From Solirubrobacteraceae bacterium (GTDB taxonomy: Bacteria > Actinomycetota > Thermoleophilia > Solirubrobacterales > Solirubrobacteraceae): a DNA stretch of 34,030 bases. Where the stretch lies: assembly GCA_030447275.1 (NCBI GenBank), contig JAUJPF010000007.1:1-34030 (forward strand), given 5' to 3'. This document shows, piece by piece, positions 24,887 to 32,616 of this stretch. Every line of letters starts with the position of its first letter. Within the stretch, counting starts at the first letter, position 1. The notes below the pieces were generated by a model. That model ran no database searches, was not told the origin of the DNA, and saw nothing but the letters and a program-made list of their open reading frames with translations. The position numbers and the translations under genes were made by a program.

Positions 24887-25642
24887 GTGAGCGAGAAGCC
24901 GCTACTGGCCGACGAGGCCTCGATCGCCGATCTCGACGAGCTGCGGCCGCTGATCGCGGAGGGCCAGGAGAAGGGCGTCCTCACCTTCGAGCAGGTCGCG
25001 GGCGCGCTCGAAGAGGTCGACGTCACCAAGGAGCAGGTGCAGGAGCTGCACGCCTACCTCGACGAGCAGGGCATCGACGTGGTCGGCTCCGACGGCAAGG
25101 CCGCGACGTCCGACGCCGCGAAGGTCGAGGCCGCCGCCGAGGCGCGGCGCCAGGCCGCCGACGGGGAGAACACGAAGAAGGCGGTCGTCGACCTGACGAT
25201 CGAGCCGTCGCTCGACTCGCTGCGCCTGTACCTGCGCTCGATCGGCCGCGTGCCGCTGCTGACGGCGGAGGAGGAGGTCTCGCTCGCCAAGCGCATCGAG
25301 CGCGGCGACATGTCGGCCAAGCAGCACATGGTCGAGGCGAACCTCCGGCTCGTCGTCTCGATCGCCAAGGGCTACCTCGGCCGCGGGCTGACGTTCCTCG
25401 ACCTGATCCAGGCGGAGAGCCTGCGCAAGGAGAACGTCCGCAAGGCGCTCCAGGCGCTGCCGCAGCGCGAGCGCGAGGTCATCGAGATGCGCTTCGGGCT
25501 GGGCGGCGGGCGGCCGCGGACGCTCGAGGAGGTCGGCCGGGCGTTCAACGTCACGCGCGAGCGCATCCGCCAGATCGAGAACCACACGCTGAAGAAGCTC
25601 GAGTCGCTGCCCGAGGCGCAGCGGCTGCGGGACGCCGTTTGA
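24887..25642 (+). CDS. rpoD: RpoD-like primary-type sigma factor lacking regions 2.3 to 3
   Basis: GTG 24887 gives 251 aa. Residues 1-100 include a sigma 1.1-like helical region ([21 protein letters not shown]). Region 1.2 ([20 protein letters not shown]), 2.1 ([20 protein letters not shown]) and the start of 2.2 ([22 protein letters not shown]) follow. The protein then jumps, at about 25411, to region 4 ([43 protein letters not shown]). The -10 recognition helix, the region 2.3 melting aromatics and region 3, about 140 residues in a normal RpoD, are absent and the frame is kept. As read it should not open a promoter alone. Assembly collapse, or a real anti-sigma-like remnant, are both possible. 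Confidence 0.85.
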   Translation: MSEKPLLADEASIADLDELRPLIAEGQEKGVLTFEQVAGALEEVDVTKEQVQELHAYLDEQGIDVVGSDGKAATSDAAKVEAAAEARRQAADGENTKKAVVDLTIEPSLDSLRLYLRSIGRVPLLTAEEEVSLAKRIERGDMSAKQHMVEANLRLVVSIAKGYLGRGLTFLDLIQAESLRKENVRKALQALPQREREVIEMRFGLGGGRPRTLEEVGRAFNVTRERIRQIENHTLKKLESLPEAQRLRDAV

Positions 25643-26088
25643 GGTCGCGCGCCGTCGCCGTCGCCGCGCTGGCGGCCACGGCGCTGCTCGTGCCGGTCGC
25701 GGTCGCGGCCACGCCCGGGACGTACCGGGGCTGGCTCTACAAGGCCTCGGGCGAACGCTTCACCGGGACGCAGACGAAGCTCACGGTCCGCGACACCGAC
25801 TTCGGTCAGCGCTTCGCGCTGAGCACGTACAACATGCGCCTGACCTGCCCGTACCCCGACAGCACCGGGGCGCCGGCGAAGGCGCGCTACCGCTTCGTCC
25901 ATCGCGGCGTGGTCGAGGGCGCCTTCATCGACGACACGCGCCTCTATCCGGAGCGGAACCCGACGCACCGCGTGCGCATCCGCGGCACGTTCGTCGGCCG
26001 CCGCTTCGGGGGCCGCGTCCGCGTGTCCGCCGCACCCGGTCGCACCGGGGTCTGCACCGGCGCCGCACGCGTCCGCGTCAGGCGCTGA
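25639..26088 (+). CDS. Secreted protein of unknown function
   Basis: The 149-aa product starts at TTG 25639, overlapping the sigma stop by TTGA, with a clear signal peptide ([20 protein letters not shown], cut near VAA-TPG). The mature part is small, basic and beta-rich, with a Cys in LTCPYPD and another near the end (GVCTGAARV), probably a disulfide. No domain is recognised. The start is set by the signal peptide and the lack of ATG/GTG nearby. Coupling to the sigma gene may be incidental. Confidence 0.7.
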   Translation: MRSRAVAVAALAATALLVPVAVAATPGTYRGWLYKASGERFTGTQTKLTVRDTDFGQRFALSTYNMRLTCPYPDSTGAPAKARYRFVHRGVVEGAFIDDTRLYPERNPTHRVRIRGTFVGRRFGGRVRVSAAPGRTGVCTGAARVRVRR

Positions 26089-26096
26089 GCCGCCGC

Positions 26097-26102
26097 TAGA
26101 AT
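26097..26102 (+). promoter_or_regulatory. -10 box (TAGAAT) of tRNA-Tyr
   Basis: TAGAAT lies 32 nt before the first tRNA base. No good -35 is seen at the right distance. Confidence 0.45.
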
Positions 26103-26134
26103 CCGCGACCGCGAGCGGCCCTGCCGCTGCACTC

Positions 26135-26216
26135 GGGGGGATGTCCGAGTGGTTAAAGGAGACGGGCTGTAAACCCGTTGGCATTGCCTACGCAGGTTCG
26201 AATCCTGCTCCCCCCA
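26135..26216 (+). tRNA. tRNA-Tyr (anticodon GTA)
   Basis: The 82-nt class II tRNA has a 7-bp acceptor stem GGGGGGA/TCCCCCC, anticodon stem ACGGG/CCCGT with loop CTGTAAA (GTA), a long variable arm as in bacterial tRNA-Tyr, T arm CAGG-TTCGAAT-CCTG and discriminator A26216. CCA is not encoded. Confidence 0.97.
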
Positions 26217-27009
26217 TAGGCCCGCCGCGCAGCGGCTTCTCCTCCGGCACGCGGGCCTCGTTGTCGCGCACCCGCGGCTCGTAGTACGAGAAGAAGACCT
26301 TCCCGACGAGGTCGCGGCGGCTGTGCACGCCGGTCTTCTCGAAGATGCTCTTGAGGTGCTGCTGGACGGTGTGGGCGGACACGACGAGCCGCTGCGCGAT
26401 CGCCGCCGTCGACTCGCGCTGGAGCACGAGCCGCGTGACGTCCTGCTCTCTGTCCGTCAGCCCGTAGGCGGCCATCAGCAGCGGCGCGATCCGCGCCGGG
26501 TGGGCCGGCTCGACGATCACCGCCACGCGCCGCGTGCCGTTGGCGACGAGCGCGGCCCCGTGGAGCACCATCCAGCGGCCGGTGCGCGAGAGCACCCGCG
26601 CCAGCGCGATCTCGCCCGGCGCATCCGCGTCCTCGGCGGTGCGCAGCGCGCGGCCGGCCACCGCCAGCAGCGACGGGGGCAGCTTGCCCCGCGCCGGCCA
26701 GTCGCCGTCGGGCAGCTCGGCGAGCCACCGCGCGACGCCGGGAGTGAGCGACTCGACGCTCCAGTCGTCCTTGAGGACGACCAGCCCGGGGGCCTCCGGC
26801 CCCTCCGGGTCGGTGGCCTCGCCGACGAGCAGCCCGCGCCGCGCGCCCTCGGCGAGATACGGCGACACCGCCCGCAGGAAGCGGAGTTCGTCGGGATCGA
26901 ACTGGGGCCGGCCCGGCTCGCGGTAGAGGCTCAGCACGCCCCACGCCTCTCCTGCCTGCGTGCGCAGCGCCACGAGCTGGCGGGTGCGCTGTGCCACCCG
27001 CTCGCCCAT
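26188..27009 (-). CDS. LuxR-family regulator, C-terminal portion with HTH
   Basis: The 273-aa product has a middle region (about 20-185: AWGVLSLYREPGRPQFDPDE, YLAEGARRGLLVGEATDPEG, VESLTPGVARWLAELPDGDW, FDP-type GAF-like segments) and a LuxR helix-turn-helix (about 188-250: LTDREQDVTRLVLQRESTAA, AQRLVVSAHTVQQHLKSIFE). The first roughly 115 residues found in the adjacent homologue are missing, so its start at ATG 27009 is probably not a natural one. The end runs 29 nt into the antisense of tRNA-Tyr (PMGGAGFEPA is tRNA antisense), so the real C-terminus may be a little shorter. Confidence 0.8.
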   Translation of the reverse strand: MGERVAQRTRQLVALRTQAGEAWGVLSLYREPGRPQFDPDELRFLRAVSPYLAEGARRGLLVGEATDPEGPEAPGLVVLKDDWSVESLTPGVARWLAELPDGDWPARGKLPPSLLAVAGRALRTAEDADAPGEIALARVLSRTGRWMVLHGAALVANGTRRVAVIVEPAHPARIAPLLMAAYGLTDREQDVTRLVLQRESTAAIAQRLVVSAHTVQQHLKSIFEKTGVHSRRDLVGKVFFSYYEPRVRDNEARVPEEKPLRGGPMGGAGFEPA

Positions 27010-27012
27010 CGG

Positions 27013-27769
27013 TCAGGACGCCGCGCGCGAGCGCGCCCTGGCCCGGCCGTCGCGCCCCTCCGCCGAGCGCAGCGCCCGGCCGGCCACCGACAGGATCGCC
27101 GCGGGCAGCCGGCCGGCCTCCCAGTCGCCGCCCGGCAGGTCGGAGATCCAGCGCTCCCACGCCGGGCGTCGCGGATTCGACCTCCCACGCGGGCGAGAGG
27201 ACGAGCAGCCCGGGGGCATCCGGACCGTCCGGATCCGTCGCCTCGCCGAGCAGCAGGGCGCGCCGCGCCCCCTCGGCGAGCGATGGCGCGATCGCGCGCA
27301 CGAACGCCTTGTCCGCCTCGTCGAACATCGGCGCCCCGCGCTCGCGGTACAGCCCGAGGCCGCCCCACGCGTCGCCCGACGGCGTCACCAGCCCGGCGAT
27401 CATCTCCTGGTCGCCCCCGTACCGGATGTTGGACTGCCAACGCGGCGTGGAGGTCGGGTCGCCGCCGGTCGCCTCGTGCAGGGTCGCCACGCGCGCGGGC
27501 GACCGCACGACGTCGACGAGCTTGTTGACGTCGTCCTCGTAGTACTCGTGGGCCAGCAGCTCCGGCGGCAGCACCGGCATCTCGTCGTTGACGTGGCTCG
27601 TGATCAGCAGCGTCGCCGGGTCGAGCGTGTACCAGCACGCCCCGCCGTAGACCGGCAGCACGGGCTGGATGACCTCCTCGGCCTCGCGCCAGAACGTCGC
27701 CAGGTCGAGCCCCCTGGCCGGCAGCTCTGCGATCCGGTCCCGCGCACGCTCCCTCGAGATGGAGGGCAT
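27013..27769 (-). pseudogene. LuxR-family regulator, N-terminal portion, frameshifted and lacking HTH
   Basis: From ATG 27769 the product has an N-terminal sensor domain (LDLATFWREAEEVIQPVLPV, GGACWYTLDPATLLITSHVN) and the middle domain also present in the next gene (AWGGLGLYRERGAPMFDEAD, EGARRALLLGEATDPDGPD, VESATPGV). An extra C near 27156 shifts the frame; the corrected reading goes on ERWISDLPGGDWEAGRLPAA and stops at 27013, where a second shift would instead continue ALARGVLTDG into the next gene. There is no helix-turn-helix. With 26188-27009 it may be one regulator with a duplicated 115-aa middle. TAGAGT lies 6 nt before the ATG. Confidence 0.75.
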
Positions 27770-27775
27770 GGCGCG

Positions 27776-27781
27776 ACTCTA
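27776..27781 (-). promoter_or_regulatory. Leaderless -10 hexamer (TAGAGT) of the LuxR gene
   Basis: TAGAGT on the reverse strand ends 6 nt before ATG 27769. The divergent cupin promoter is 62 nt away. Confidence 0.5.
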
Positions 27782-27843
27782 CGCCCGTCGCGCCCGCTGC
27801 GGGAATACCACTTCGTGGCATGGCGCGGCGCGCGGGCGGTCCG

Positions 27844-27849
27844 TACGGT
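27844..27849 (+). promoter_or_regulatory. Leaderless -10 hexamer (TACGGT) of the cupin gene
   Basis: TACGGT ends 7 nt before ATG 27857 and matches TAnnnT; no ribosome site is present. Confidence 0.5.
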
Positions 27850-27856
27850 CGCCGCC

Positions 27857-28339
27857 ATGACGAACGACGCGCAGGTGCTCCAGCCGGCCGCCGCGGCACG
27901 CGGCGAGGGCGAGGCGTGGTGGTGGCTCGGCGGCCTCGCCGAGATCAAGCTCACGGCGGAGCAGTCCGGCGGGCTGCTCTCCGTCCTGGAGATCACCGAG
28001 CCGCCGCACAGCGAAGCGCCGCTGCACGTCCACCATCGCGAGGACGAGGGCTTCTGGATCCTCGAGGGCGACGTGACGATCCAGGTCGGCGACACGACGA
28101 TCGAGGCGCGCGCCGGCGACTTCGCGTTCGGCCCGCGCGGGATCCCGCACCGCTACACCGTCGGTCCCGACGGCTGCCGGATGCTCTTCCTGGTCACGCC
28201 GGGGGGCTTCGAGGAGCTCGTGCGGGCGATGTCCGTGCCCGCTGGGGCGCGCACGCTGCCGCCGCCCTCGGACGAGGAGCCCGACTGGGAGCGGCTCGCG
28301 GCGGTCGTGCAGGCACACGGCTGCGAGCTGCTCGGCTGA
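27857..28339 (+). CDS. Cupin-domain protein (quercetin dioxygenase-like)
   Basis: The 160-aa product has a conserved cupin core: motif 1 PLHVHHREDEGFWILEGDV (metal ligands His-x-His and Glu) and motif 2 GDFAFGPRGIPHRYTV (third His). Residues 1-40 carry WWWLGGLAEIKLT and the tail is helical. The pattern matches small mononuclear metal cupins of the quercetin 2,3-dioxygenase-like group, many of which are of unknown activity. It is divergent from the LuxR regulator with paired leaderless promoters, so it is a likely target of that regulator. Confidence 0.88.
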   Translation: MTNDAQVLQPAAAARGEGEAWWWLGGLAEIKLTAEQSGGLLSVLEITEPPHSEAPLHVHHREDEGFWILEGDVTIQVGDTTIEARAGDFAFGPRGIPHRYTVGPDGCRMLFLVTPGGFEELVRAMSVPAGARTLPPPSDEEPDWERLAAVVQAHGCELLG

Positions 28340-28343
28340 GGGC

Positions 28344-28361
28344 GGCGCGCCGCCGCGCGCC
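28344..28361. terminator. GC hairpin after the cupin gene
   Basis: GGCGCGC and GCGCGCC, 7-bp arms with loop CGCC, 4 nt after the cupin stop. No T tract. Confidence 0.45.
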
Positions 28362-28379
28362 GAGTGACGAGGAACACGC

Positions 28380-28403
28380 GTTCGACTCCCGCCCGTGGGG
28401 TAG
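28380..28403 (+). promoter_or_regulatory. Candidate stress (SigB-type) promoter GTTC-N14-GGGTAG
   Basis: GTTC (28380-28383), 14 nt, then GGGTAG (28398-28403) approximates the actinobacterial SigB consensus GNNT-N14-16-GGGTAC/T, with C for T in the -35. The downstream gene is CsbD-like, a family induced by general stress sigma factors in Bacillus. Confidence 0.4.
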
Positions 28404-28446
28404 CCACTCCGTTTGTGGTTATGACCCCCATGCGAGGACCGAACAG

Positions 28447-28947
28447 ATGACTGACCCAGATACCGAGCGGACGGCCGGAGGCGTCCTCGGACGCGTCGCC
28501 GGAAAGGCCAAGGAGGTCTCCGGCGAGCTGACGGGCAACGACGACCTGGCCCGCGAGGGCCGGCTCCAGCAGGCGCAGGGCGACGCCGACATCCGCGCGC
28601 AGCGCGAGGCGGCCGAGGCCGAGCAGGCCACCGCCCAGGCCGACCTGCAGGAGGAGCGCGAGCAGGCCGAGGTCGAGCGCGAGCGCCTCCAGGCCGAGGT
28701 CGCCAAGCAGGAGCGCGAGGCCGAGGCCGAGCGCGACCGCGTCGAGGCCGAGCGCCGCGCCGAGGCCGACGCCGCCCAGCAGCAGCGCGCCGCCGAGGAT
28801 CAGCGCGCGGCCGAGCAGGCCGCCGCCCAGCGCGCCGAGCAGACCGCCGTCGCCGAGCGTGCCGGCGACGCCACCGAGGCCGCTCGCCTCGAGCAGGAGG
28901 CCCGCCGCGCCGAGGAGCGCGCCAACCAGATCGACCCGGAGGCCTGA
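28447..28947 (+). CDS. CsbD-like domain with long acidic coiled-coil extension
   Basis: The 166-aa product has a CsbD-like N-terminus (GRVAGKAKEVSGELTGNDDL then AREGRLQQAQGDAD, residues 15-49), the stress-response motif usually found in 60-70 aa proteins. It then extends as about 110 residues of nearly uninterrupted Ala/Glu/Gln/Arg helix, probably a coiled coil. AGGA 8 nt before ATG 28447 is the ribosome site. There is no signal peptide or membrane helix. The next gene starts 3 nt after its stop, so both proteins are likely made together. Function of CsbD is not known. Confidence 0.82.
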   Translation: MTDPDTERTAGGVLGRVAGKAKEVSGELTGNDDLAREGRLQQAQGDADIRAQREAAEAEQATAQADLQEEREQAEVERERLQAEVAKQEREAEAERDRVEAERRAEADAAQQQRAAEDQRAAEQAAAQRAEQTAVAERAGDATEAARLEQEARRAEERANQIDPEA

Positions 28948-28950
28948 CCC

Positions 28951-29565
28951 ATGGGACTGCGTGACATCCCCCGGACCGCCGTCGGCGGCTACATCAAGCT
29001 CGCCCGTCTGCCGATCGACACCGGCCTGAAGCTCGTCGGCCGGGGCGGCAACGGCTCCGCCGCGAAGCTCGCGGCCGACCGCGCCGAGGCCACCGCCCGC
29101 GAGGCGGCCGCCACCGTGCTGGCCGACGACGAGCTGAAGCAGGACGCCCGCAAGCGCCACCGCGCGACCGACGAGCGTCAGCGCGCGGCGAAGCTGCGCG
29201 CGAAGGCCCAGCAGAAGTCGCAGCAGGCCGACGCCGAGCTCGCCGAGCGCCAGGAGCAGGCCGACCAGAAGCGCCGGCAGGCCGCCGAGCGCGCGCAACA
29301 GCGCAAGCAGACGGCGGGCGAGGCCGCGAAGAAGCGCCAGCAGCGCGCGGCCGAGACCGAGCGCAAGCGCAAGCAGGCGAGCGCGAAGGCCGCCGCCGAG
29401 CAGGAGGACCGGATCTCCGACAAGGAGCGCCGCGCCCGCCTGGAGGCGCTCGAGACGCGGTCCGAGGCGCTCTCCGAGCGCGAGGAGGCGCTGACCGCCG
29501 CCGACGAGGCCCAGCGCCTCGAGAAGGCCGCGGCGACCGCCAAGGCGTCGCGCAAGTCGAGCTAG
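28951..29565 (+). CDS. Basic coiled-coil protein, partner of the CsbD-like protein
   Basis: The 204-aa product begins with an amphipathic N-terminus (GLRDIPRTAVGGYIKLARLP, then IDTGLKLV; residues 2-28) and continues as a long helical region rich in Lys, Arg, Ala, Gln and Glu (about 38-195), with Lys/Arg clusters at about 105-145. It is more basic than the acidic coiled coil encoded directly upstream. Such proteins are often misnamed as translation initiation factor-like because of composition; no GTPase or IF2 motif is present. Membrane association through the N-terminus is inference. Confidence 0.75.
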   Translation: MGLRDIPRTAVGGYIKLARLPIDTGLKLVGRGGNGSAAKLAADRAEATAREAAATVLADDELKQDARKRHRATDERQRAAKLRAKAQQKSQQADAELAERQEQADQKRRQAAERAQQRKQTAGEAAKKRQQRAAETERKRKQASAKAAAEQEDRISDKERRARLEALETRSEALSEREEALTAADEAQRLEKAAATAKASRKSS

Positions 29566-29584
29566 CGCCGCCCGCCCTGGCACT

Positions 29585-29607
29585 CTTCCCGCCGTGACGG
29601 CGGGAAG
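29585..29607. terminator. Hairpin enclosing the chrA-like start codon
   Basis: CTTCCCGCCG (29585-29594) pairs with CGGCGGGAAG (29598-29607), loop TGA. It is 20 nt after the coiled-coil gene stop and could terminate that operon. It also covers the GTG start (29594-29596) of the transporter. Confidence 0.5.
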
Positions 29608-30766
29608 GGTTGCCGGGCGTACGCAGTCCGACGCGCCGCGCGTCCCGCTCTCCCGCGTCGTCCGCGAGTGGGGGAGGATCGGGATCGTCGGGTTCGGCGG
29701 TCCGCCGGCCCACGTCGCGCTGCTGCGCGAACTCGTCGTCGACCGCCGCGGCTGGATCGACAGCCGCGAGTTCGAGGACGCGAATGCGGCGTGCCAGCTC
29801 CTCCCAGGGCCGGCGTCGACGCAGCTCGCGATCTACTGCGCGCGGCGGGTCGCGGGCGACGCGGGTGCGGTCTTGGGCGGCGTCGCGTTCATCCTTCCCG
29901 GGCTCGTGATGATCCTCGCGCTGGCGGCGGGGTCGCTCGCGTCGTCGCCGCCTACGTGGATCGTCGCGCTGGCGGCCGGCGCGGGGGCGGCGGTCGTGCC
30001 AGTCGTGCTGCACGCCGCATGGACGCTCGCGCGGGCGAGCCTCGTCCGGCGCCTCGACCACCGTCTGCTGTACCTGGTCGCCGGCGCGGTGGCGACGGTG
30101 TTGGTCGGTCCGTTCGTCGTGGTCGTGCTGCTCGCGTGCGGGGTGATCGAGCTGCTGGTCCGCCGCGGCCGCGGCTCGCTGGCGGTTCATGTCTGGCCGT
30201 TCTTGGTGCCGCTGGGCGCGTACGGGGCGAGCGAGCTGCCGGCGCTCGCGTGGACGGCGCTCAAGGTCGGCGCCCTGAGCTACGGCGGGGGCTTCGTGAT
30301 CATCCCGCTCATGCAGGGAGACGCGGTCGACGCGTACGCCTGGATGAGCCAGGCCGAGTTCCTCGACGCGGTCGCCTTCGGCCAGCTCACACCGGGCCCG
30401 GTCGTCCAGACCGTCGCCGTCGTCGGCTACGCCGCGGCCGGCCTCGGGGGAGCGCTGCTCGCGGCGCTGATCGCGTTCCTGCCCTCGTTCCTCGTCGTGA
30501 CCCTCGGAGGCCGCCGGTTCGACGCGCTCCGCTCGAGCCCCCGCGCCCGCGCGTTCCTCGACGGCGCCGGCCCCGCGGCGATCGGAGCGATCGCGGGCGC
30601 CGCGGTGCCCCTCGCGGACGGGATCACCGAGGTCTGGATGGTCGCGGTGGCGATCGTGGCCGCCGCCGCCCTCGTGCTGCGCCGCGCCCCGATCGTCGTG
30701 CTCCTCGCGGGCGCCATCGCCGGCCTCATCGGCGTCCTGCTCCTCGGCTTCGCCGTACCGCGCTAG
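29594..30766 (+). CDS. chrA: Chromate transporter family protein (two CHR domains)
   Basis: The 390-aa product is a long-chain CHR protein with two homologous halves. Half 1 (about 20-190): REWGRIGIVGFGGPPAHVAL, FEDANAACQLLPGPASTQLA, GVAFILPGLVMILAL. Half 2 (about 215-390): LKVGALSYGGGFVIIPLMQG, FLDAVAFGQLTPGPVVQTVA, IAFLPSFLVVTLGG. The (F/Y)GG and LxPGP motifs are duplicated as expected, and about ten helices are predicted. ChrA expels chromate in proteobacteria; activity in this lineage is not proven. GTG 29594 is the only start before the first CHR motif. Confidence 0.92.
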   Translation: MTAGRVAGRTQSDAPRVPLSRVVREWGRIGIVGFGGPPAHVALLRELVVDRRGWIDSREFEDANAACQLLPGPASTQLAIYCARRVAGDAGAVLGGVAFILPGLVMILALAAGSLASSPPTWIVALAAGAGAAVVPVVLHAAWTLARASLVRRLDHRLLYLVAGAVATVLVGPFVVVVLLACGVIELLVRRGRGSLAVHVWPFLVPLGAYGASELPALAWTALKVGALSYGGGFVIIPLMQGDAVDAYAWMSQAEFLDAVAFGQLTPGPVVQTVAVVGYAAAGLGGALLAALIAFLPSFLVVTLGGRRFDALRSSPRARAFLDGAGPAAIGAIAGAAVPLADGITEVWMVAVAIVAAAALVLRRAPIVVLLAGAIAGLIGVLLLGFAVPR

Positions 30767-30771
30767 ACCGC

Positions 30772-30777
30772 TACCCT
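30772..30777 (+). promoter_or_regulatory. -10 box (TACCCT) of tRNA-Thr
   Basis: TACCCT lies 14 nt before the tRNA; TTCGCC at 30749-30754 is a weak -35 with 17-nt spacing. Confidence 0.45.
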
Positions 30778-30791
30778 TCCCACGCCAGCCC

Positions 30792-30864
<73 letters not shown>

Positions 30865-30875
30865 TCATCGGAACT

Positions 30876-30891
30876 CCCCGCTACGGCGGGG
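30876..30891 (+). terminator. Hairpin after tRNA-Thr
   Basis: CCCCGC-TACG-GCGGGG, 6-bp arms, followed by ATCTTTCG. It begins 12 nt after the tRNA. Confidence 0.6.
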
Positions 30892-30935
30892 ATCTTTCGT
30901 TCCCGCGCCGTACTCGCCACCGCCCTCTGAGCGGC

Positions 30936-30978
30936 TACTGGGTCCGTACTGGGTCCAAGTGGGTCCACGAGCGGACCC
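30936..30978. repeat. Iterated GGGTCC repeats downstream of tRNA-Thr
   Basis: TACTGGGTCC occurs at 30936-30945 and 30947-30956, TGGGTCC at 30960-30966, and the inverse GGACCCA at 30973-30979. The units are 10-11 nt apart, about one helix turn, which is typical of arm-type binding sites of an integrase or excisionase near an attachment site. Confidence 0.6.
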
Positions 30979-31031
30979 AGCAATGTCCCCTTCCCACAGT
31001 TCGCGGGGGGTGCTCCGAGCACTCGCGCGAC

Positions 31032-31352
31032 GTGCAGACAGACCTCCTGTTCCGCATGCCGCGCACGCCCTTCGACGACCTCGACGAGTCGGCTGTCCTG
31101 ACGCCGCAGGACATCGCCGACCGGCTGCGCGTGGACGCGCGATCGGTGCGGCGCGCCATCTCGCGCGGCGAGCTCGTCGCGAGCCGGGCGTGCGGCCTGC
31201 GCGTGCTCGCGGGCGACGCCGCCGAGTGGTGGCGCGGAAAGCTGGTGACGGCGACCGTCGAAGCCGCGTCCTCCCCGCGGCGGCGGTCGCCGCGCCGGTT
31301 CGAGAAGTCGCCCGAGCGGCTGCCGTTGCCCCCGCGGACCGCGAGGTCGTGA
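31032..31352 (+). CDS. Excisionase-like helix-turn-helix protein
   Basis: The 106-aa product contains an HTH_17/MerR-like domain (about 22-68): LTPQDIADRLRVDARSVRRA then ISRGELVASR and RVLAGDAAEWW, the usual form of recombination directionality factors and AlpA-like proteins. The C-terminal 35 residues are Arg/Ser/Pro-rich. Start is GTG 31032; ATG 31056 in the same frame is equally possible. It overlaps the integrase start (TGATG at 31350-31354). Confidence 0.78.
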   Translation: MQTDLLFRMPRTPFDDLDESAVLTPQDIADRLRVDARSVRRAISRGELVASRACGLRVLAGDAAEWWRGKLVTATVEAASSPRRRSPRRFEKSPERLPLPPRTARS

Positions 31353-31629
31353 TGGCGGCGACAGCTCTGCCTCCGGGCATCGGCGTCCGCCGGTGGGAAC
31401 GCCGGGACGGCACGATCACGGAGAGCTACACCGTGCGCTGGAACGAACCCGACGGGACGAAGCGCCGGCGAAGCTTCGACACGCTCGACGACGCGCTCGA
31501 CTTCCACGCGAAGCGACGCAGCGCGAGGCGCTGGCGGCCGGAGGAGCTCCGCCAAGACAGGCCGGCCGGCTGACGCTCGGCGAGTTCTTCGACCAGTGGT
31601 GGCGCGACGCGGCCTCGTTCGACCCGTGA
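31352..31629 (+). pseudogene. Truncated site-specific integrase (arm-binding N-terminus only)
   Basis: From ATG 31352 the product has an N-terminal arm-type DNA-binding domain (GIGVRRWERRDGTITESYTV, RWNEPDGTKRRRSFDTLDDA, DFHAKRR). A one-base break near 31515 leads into EALAAGG then RLTLGEFFDQWWRDAASFDP, the start of the core-binding domain, where a stop ends it. The catalytic tyrosine recombinase domain (R-H-R-Y) is missing. With the upstream excisionase gene and tRNA-Thr it marks a degraded integrated element. Confidence 0.8.
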
Positions 31630-31894
31630 GCTGGACGCTGACGAACAGCACGGGAAGGCCCAGCGCGAGCCCGCGCTGTCCTCGGCGCAACGCGCCGGTG
31701 GCGATCAGACTCGACGCTACCTGCGAGGAGAGATACGCGTCGGCCAGCATCACCAGCGCCGCGCCGTGAGACTCGTGATCGTCGACCGTCAACCGTTCGG
31801 CGGGTCGTTGACCGTCCGCTTCAGCGCCGAGGACCACGTCTTCGGAGGCGCTCGCGCAGACCATGCGGAGCCAGGTCGACTGAAGTCCGGCCGA
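31630..31894. other. Region without a confident gene
   Basis: Between the integrase remnant and the anti-sigma gene I see only a reverse reading from ATG 31864 to about 31634 (ALVMLADAYLSSQVASSLIA, GLALGLPVLFVSV), hydrophobic in part but with no recognised domain and fused by shadow to the integrase region. It may be a fragment of a gene cut by the element. Confidence 0.3.
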
Positions 31895-32616
31895 CTACTG
31901 CGGGGCGGGCAGCGCGCCGGAAAGGACGTTGGGTCCGTTGCGGGCCGGGTCCAGGGCGTCGGGCTCGCGCGTTATGCCGATGCGGTCGTAGGCGGCCGGC
32001 GCGCGCGGCGGTCGTGAGCGTCAGACGGACCTCGTCCTGGGCCACCGCCGTGAACGTGCCCGCGCTGACGCGACCGTCCTCGCGCACGAGCCACACCTCG
32101 TAGATCTCCCCGTCTCGTCGGAGCGAGCCCGCGGATCCGCAGACGGACCCGCGTGCCCGACGCGTCCGAGCTCAGCCGCGCATCCGCCCGCGCAGCCGAA
32201 CCGGCCGACGAGAGCGCGACGGTCTGGACAGACCCCGGTTCGCCGGAGAACGCGCCGGCCAGAGCCAGGACGGCGACGGTCGCGGCGCACCCGGCCAGCG
32301 CGCCCGCGAGCGCCGGCCGGCGCCCGACGCGCCCGAGGGTCCCGCGCCAGCCGGGACGCGGCGCACGGCCACGCCGGTCGCGCTCGTGCGCGAGCCCGCG
32401 CATGACGTCGGCCTCGAGTGTCGCGGGCAGCGTCGGCAGCGCCTCGGGCGTCCGCTGGAGGAACGACAGCGCGGGAACCGCCGCGGCGAGACGGTCGTGC
32501 TCACGGCTGCACTCGTCGCAGCGCTCGAGATGCAGGCGGACGTGCTCGGCCTGCGAGGGGTCCAGCGCGCCGAGCAGGTACCCGCCGAGCTCTTCTCTGA
32601 CGTGGTCGCCGGTCAC
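31895..32616 (-). pseudogene. RskA-type anti-sigma factor, frame broken twice
   Basis: From GTG 32616 (overlapping the sigma stop by GTGA) the product has the zinc anti-sigma motif H-x3-C-x2-C (LHLERCDECS) near residues 28-36, a linker, one membrane helix (ALAGALAGCAATVAVLALAG), and an extracytoplasmic RskA C-terminal domain (EIYEVWLVREDGRVSAGTFT and IGITREPDALDP). Breaks lie near 32122 and 32003. The stop at 31895 gives the natural end GALPAPQ. It should hold the adjacent ECF sigma at the membrane and release it after proteolysis. The conserved ends suggest sequencing errors. Confidence 0.83.

Noticed and set aside
31766..32017. Forward reading MRLVIVDRQPFGGSLTV...
   Set aside because: No homology signal and it overlaps the corrected anti-sigma gene on the other strand.
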